Positions 7,951 through 7,980 of a stretch of 7,980 nt of DNA are shown piece by piece. How positions within the stretch are numbered: position 1 is the first letter of the stretch; each line of letters opens with the position of its first letter. The notes beneath the pieces are model-generated. The model made no database searches, was not told where the DNA came from, and saw only the letters and a list, made by a program, of their open reading frames with translations. Both the position numbers and the translations under genes were made by a program. This DNA is from Wenzhouxiangella sp. (GTDB lineage Bacteria; Pseudomonadota; Gammaproteobacteria; Xanthomonadales; Wenzhouxiangellaceae): positions 1 to 7,980 of the forward strand of contig JAASTB010000088.1 of the NCBI GenBank assembly GCA_021767625.1, written 5' to 3'.

Positions 7951-7980
7951 GACCGGCTACGGTTCGGAGGGGTCGGAAAG

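Overview
The window looks like chromosomal core sequence from a GC-rich gammaproteobacterium. The evidence is a tRNA-Tyr/tRNA-Gly/tRNA-Thr/tuf cluster in the same order as the enteric tufB operon, three tRNAs that all encode their own CCA, an ftsEX pair and a type II secretion (gsp) operon. A Xanthomonadales/Chromatiales-like (for example Wenzhouxiangella-like) origin is my guess from the gene arrangement and the GTTCCGG-type heptamer repeats. The sequence alone does not prove it. Every supported gene is on the minus strand, so the region is transcribed from high to low coordinates. I see no phage, insertion sequence, CRISPR array or defence system.

In transcription order the layout is as follows. 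A short upstream region (7906-7980) carries a weak promoter candidate. Then come gspC (inner-membrane clamp protein with PDZ domain), gspD (outer-membrane secretin), gspE (assembly ATPase) and gspF (polytopic platform protein). These four are the motor and channel half of a type II secretion system. The pseudopilin genes (gspG-K) and gspL/M are not in the window. gspC/gspD overlap by 4 nt and gspD/gspE by 11 nt, which indicates translational coupling. gspE and gspF are separated by about 164 bp holding an inverted-repeat element built from 7-bp units.

Only 8 bp after gspF come ftsE and ftsX, the cell-division ABC-type pair that controls septal peptidoglycan hydrolysis. Their start and stop overlap as GTGA. 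They are not flanked here by ftsY or rpoH, their usual gammaproteobacterial neighbours. After ftsX a new, strong-looking promoter with a G+C-rich discriminator starts the stable-RNA/translation operon: tRNA-Tyr(GTA), tRNA-Gly(TCC), tRNA-Thr(GGT) and the 5' end of tuf (EF-Tu), which runs off the window.

The points most worth a second look are the gspE-gspF repeat element, whose removal would restore a compact TGATG gene overlap with a Shine-Dalgarno and which carries a 54-codon open frame ending directly against the gspF start; a cysteine-free GspE that lacks the usual C-terminal tetracysteine zinc motif; and the unusual gspF-ftsE junction. The rest is conventional. I did not find a convincing new biological system.
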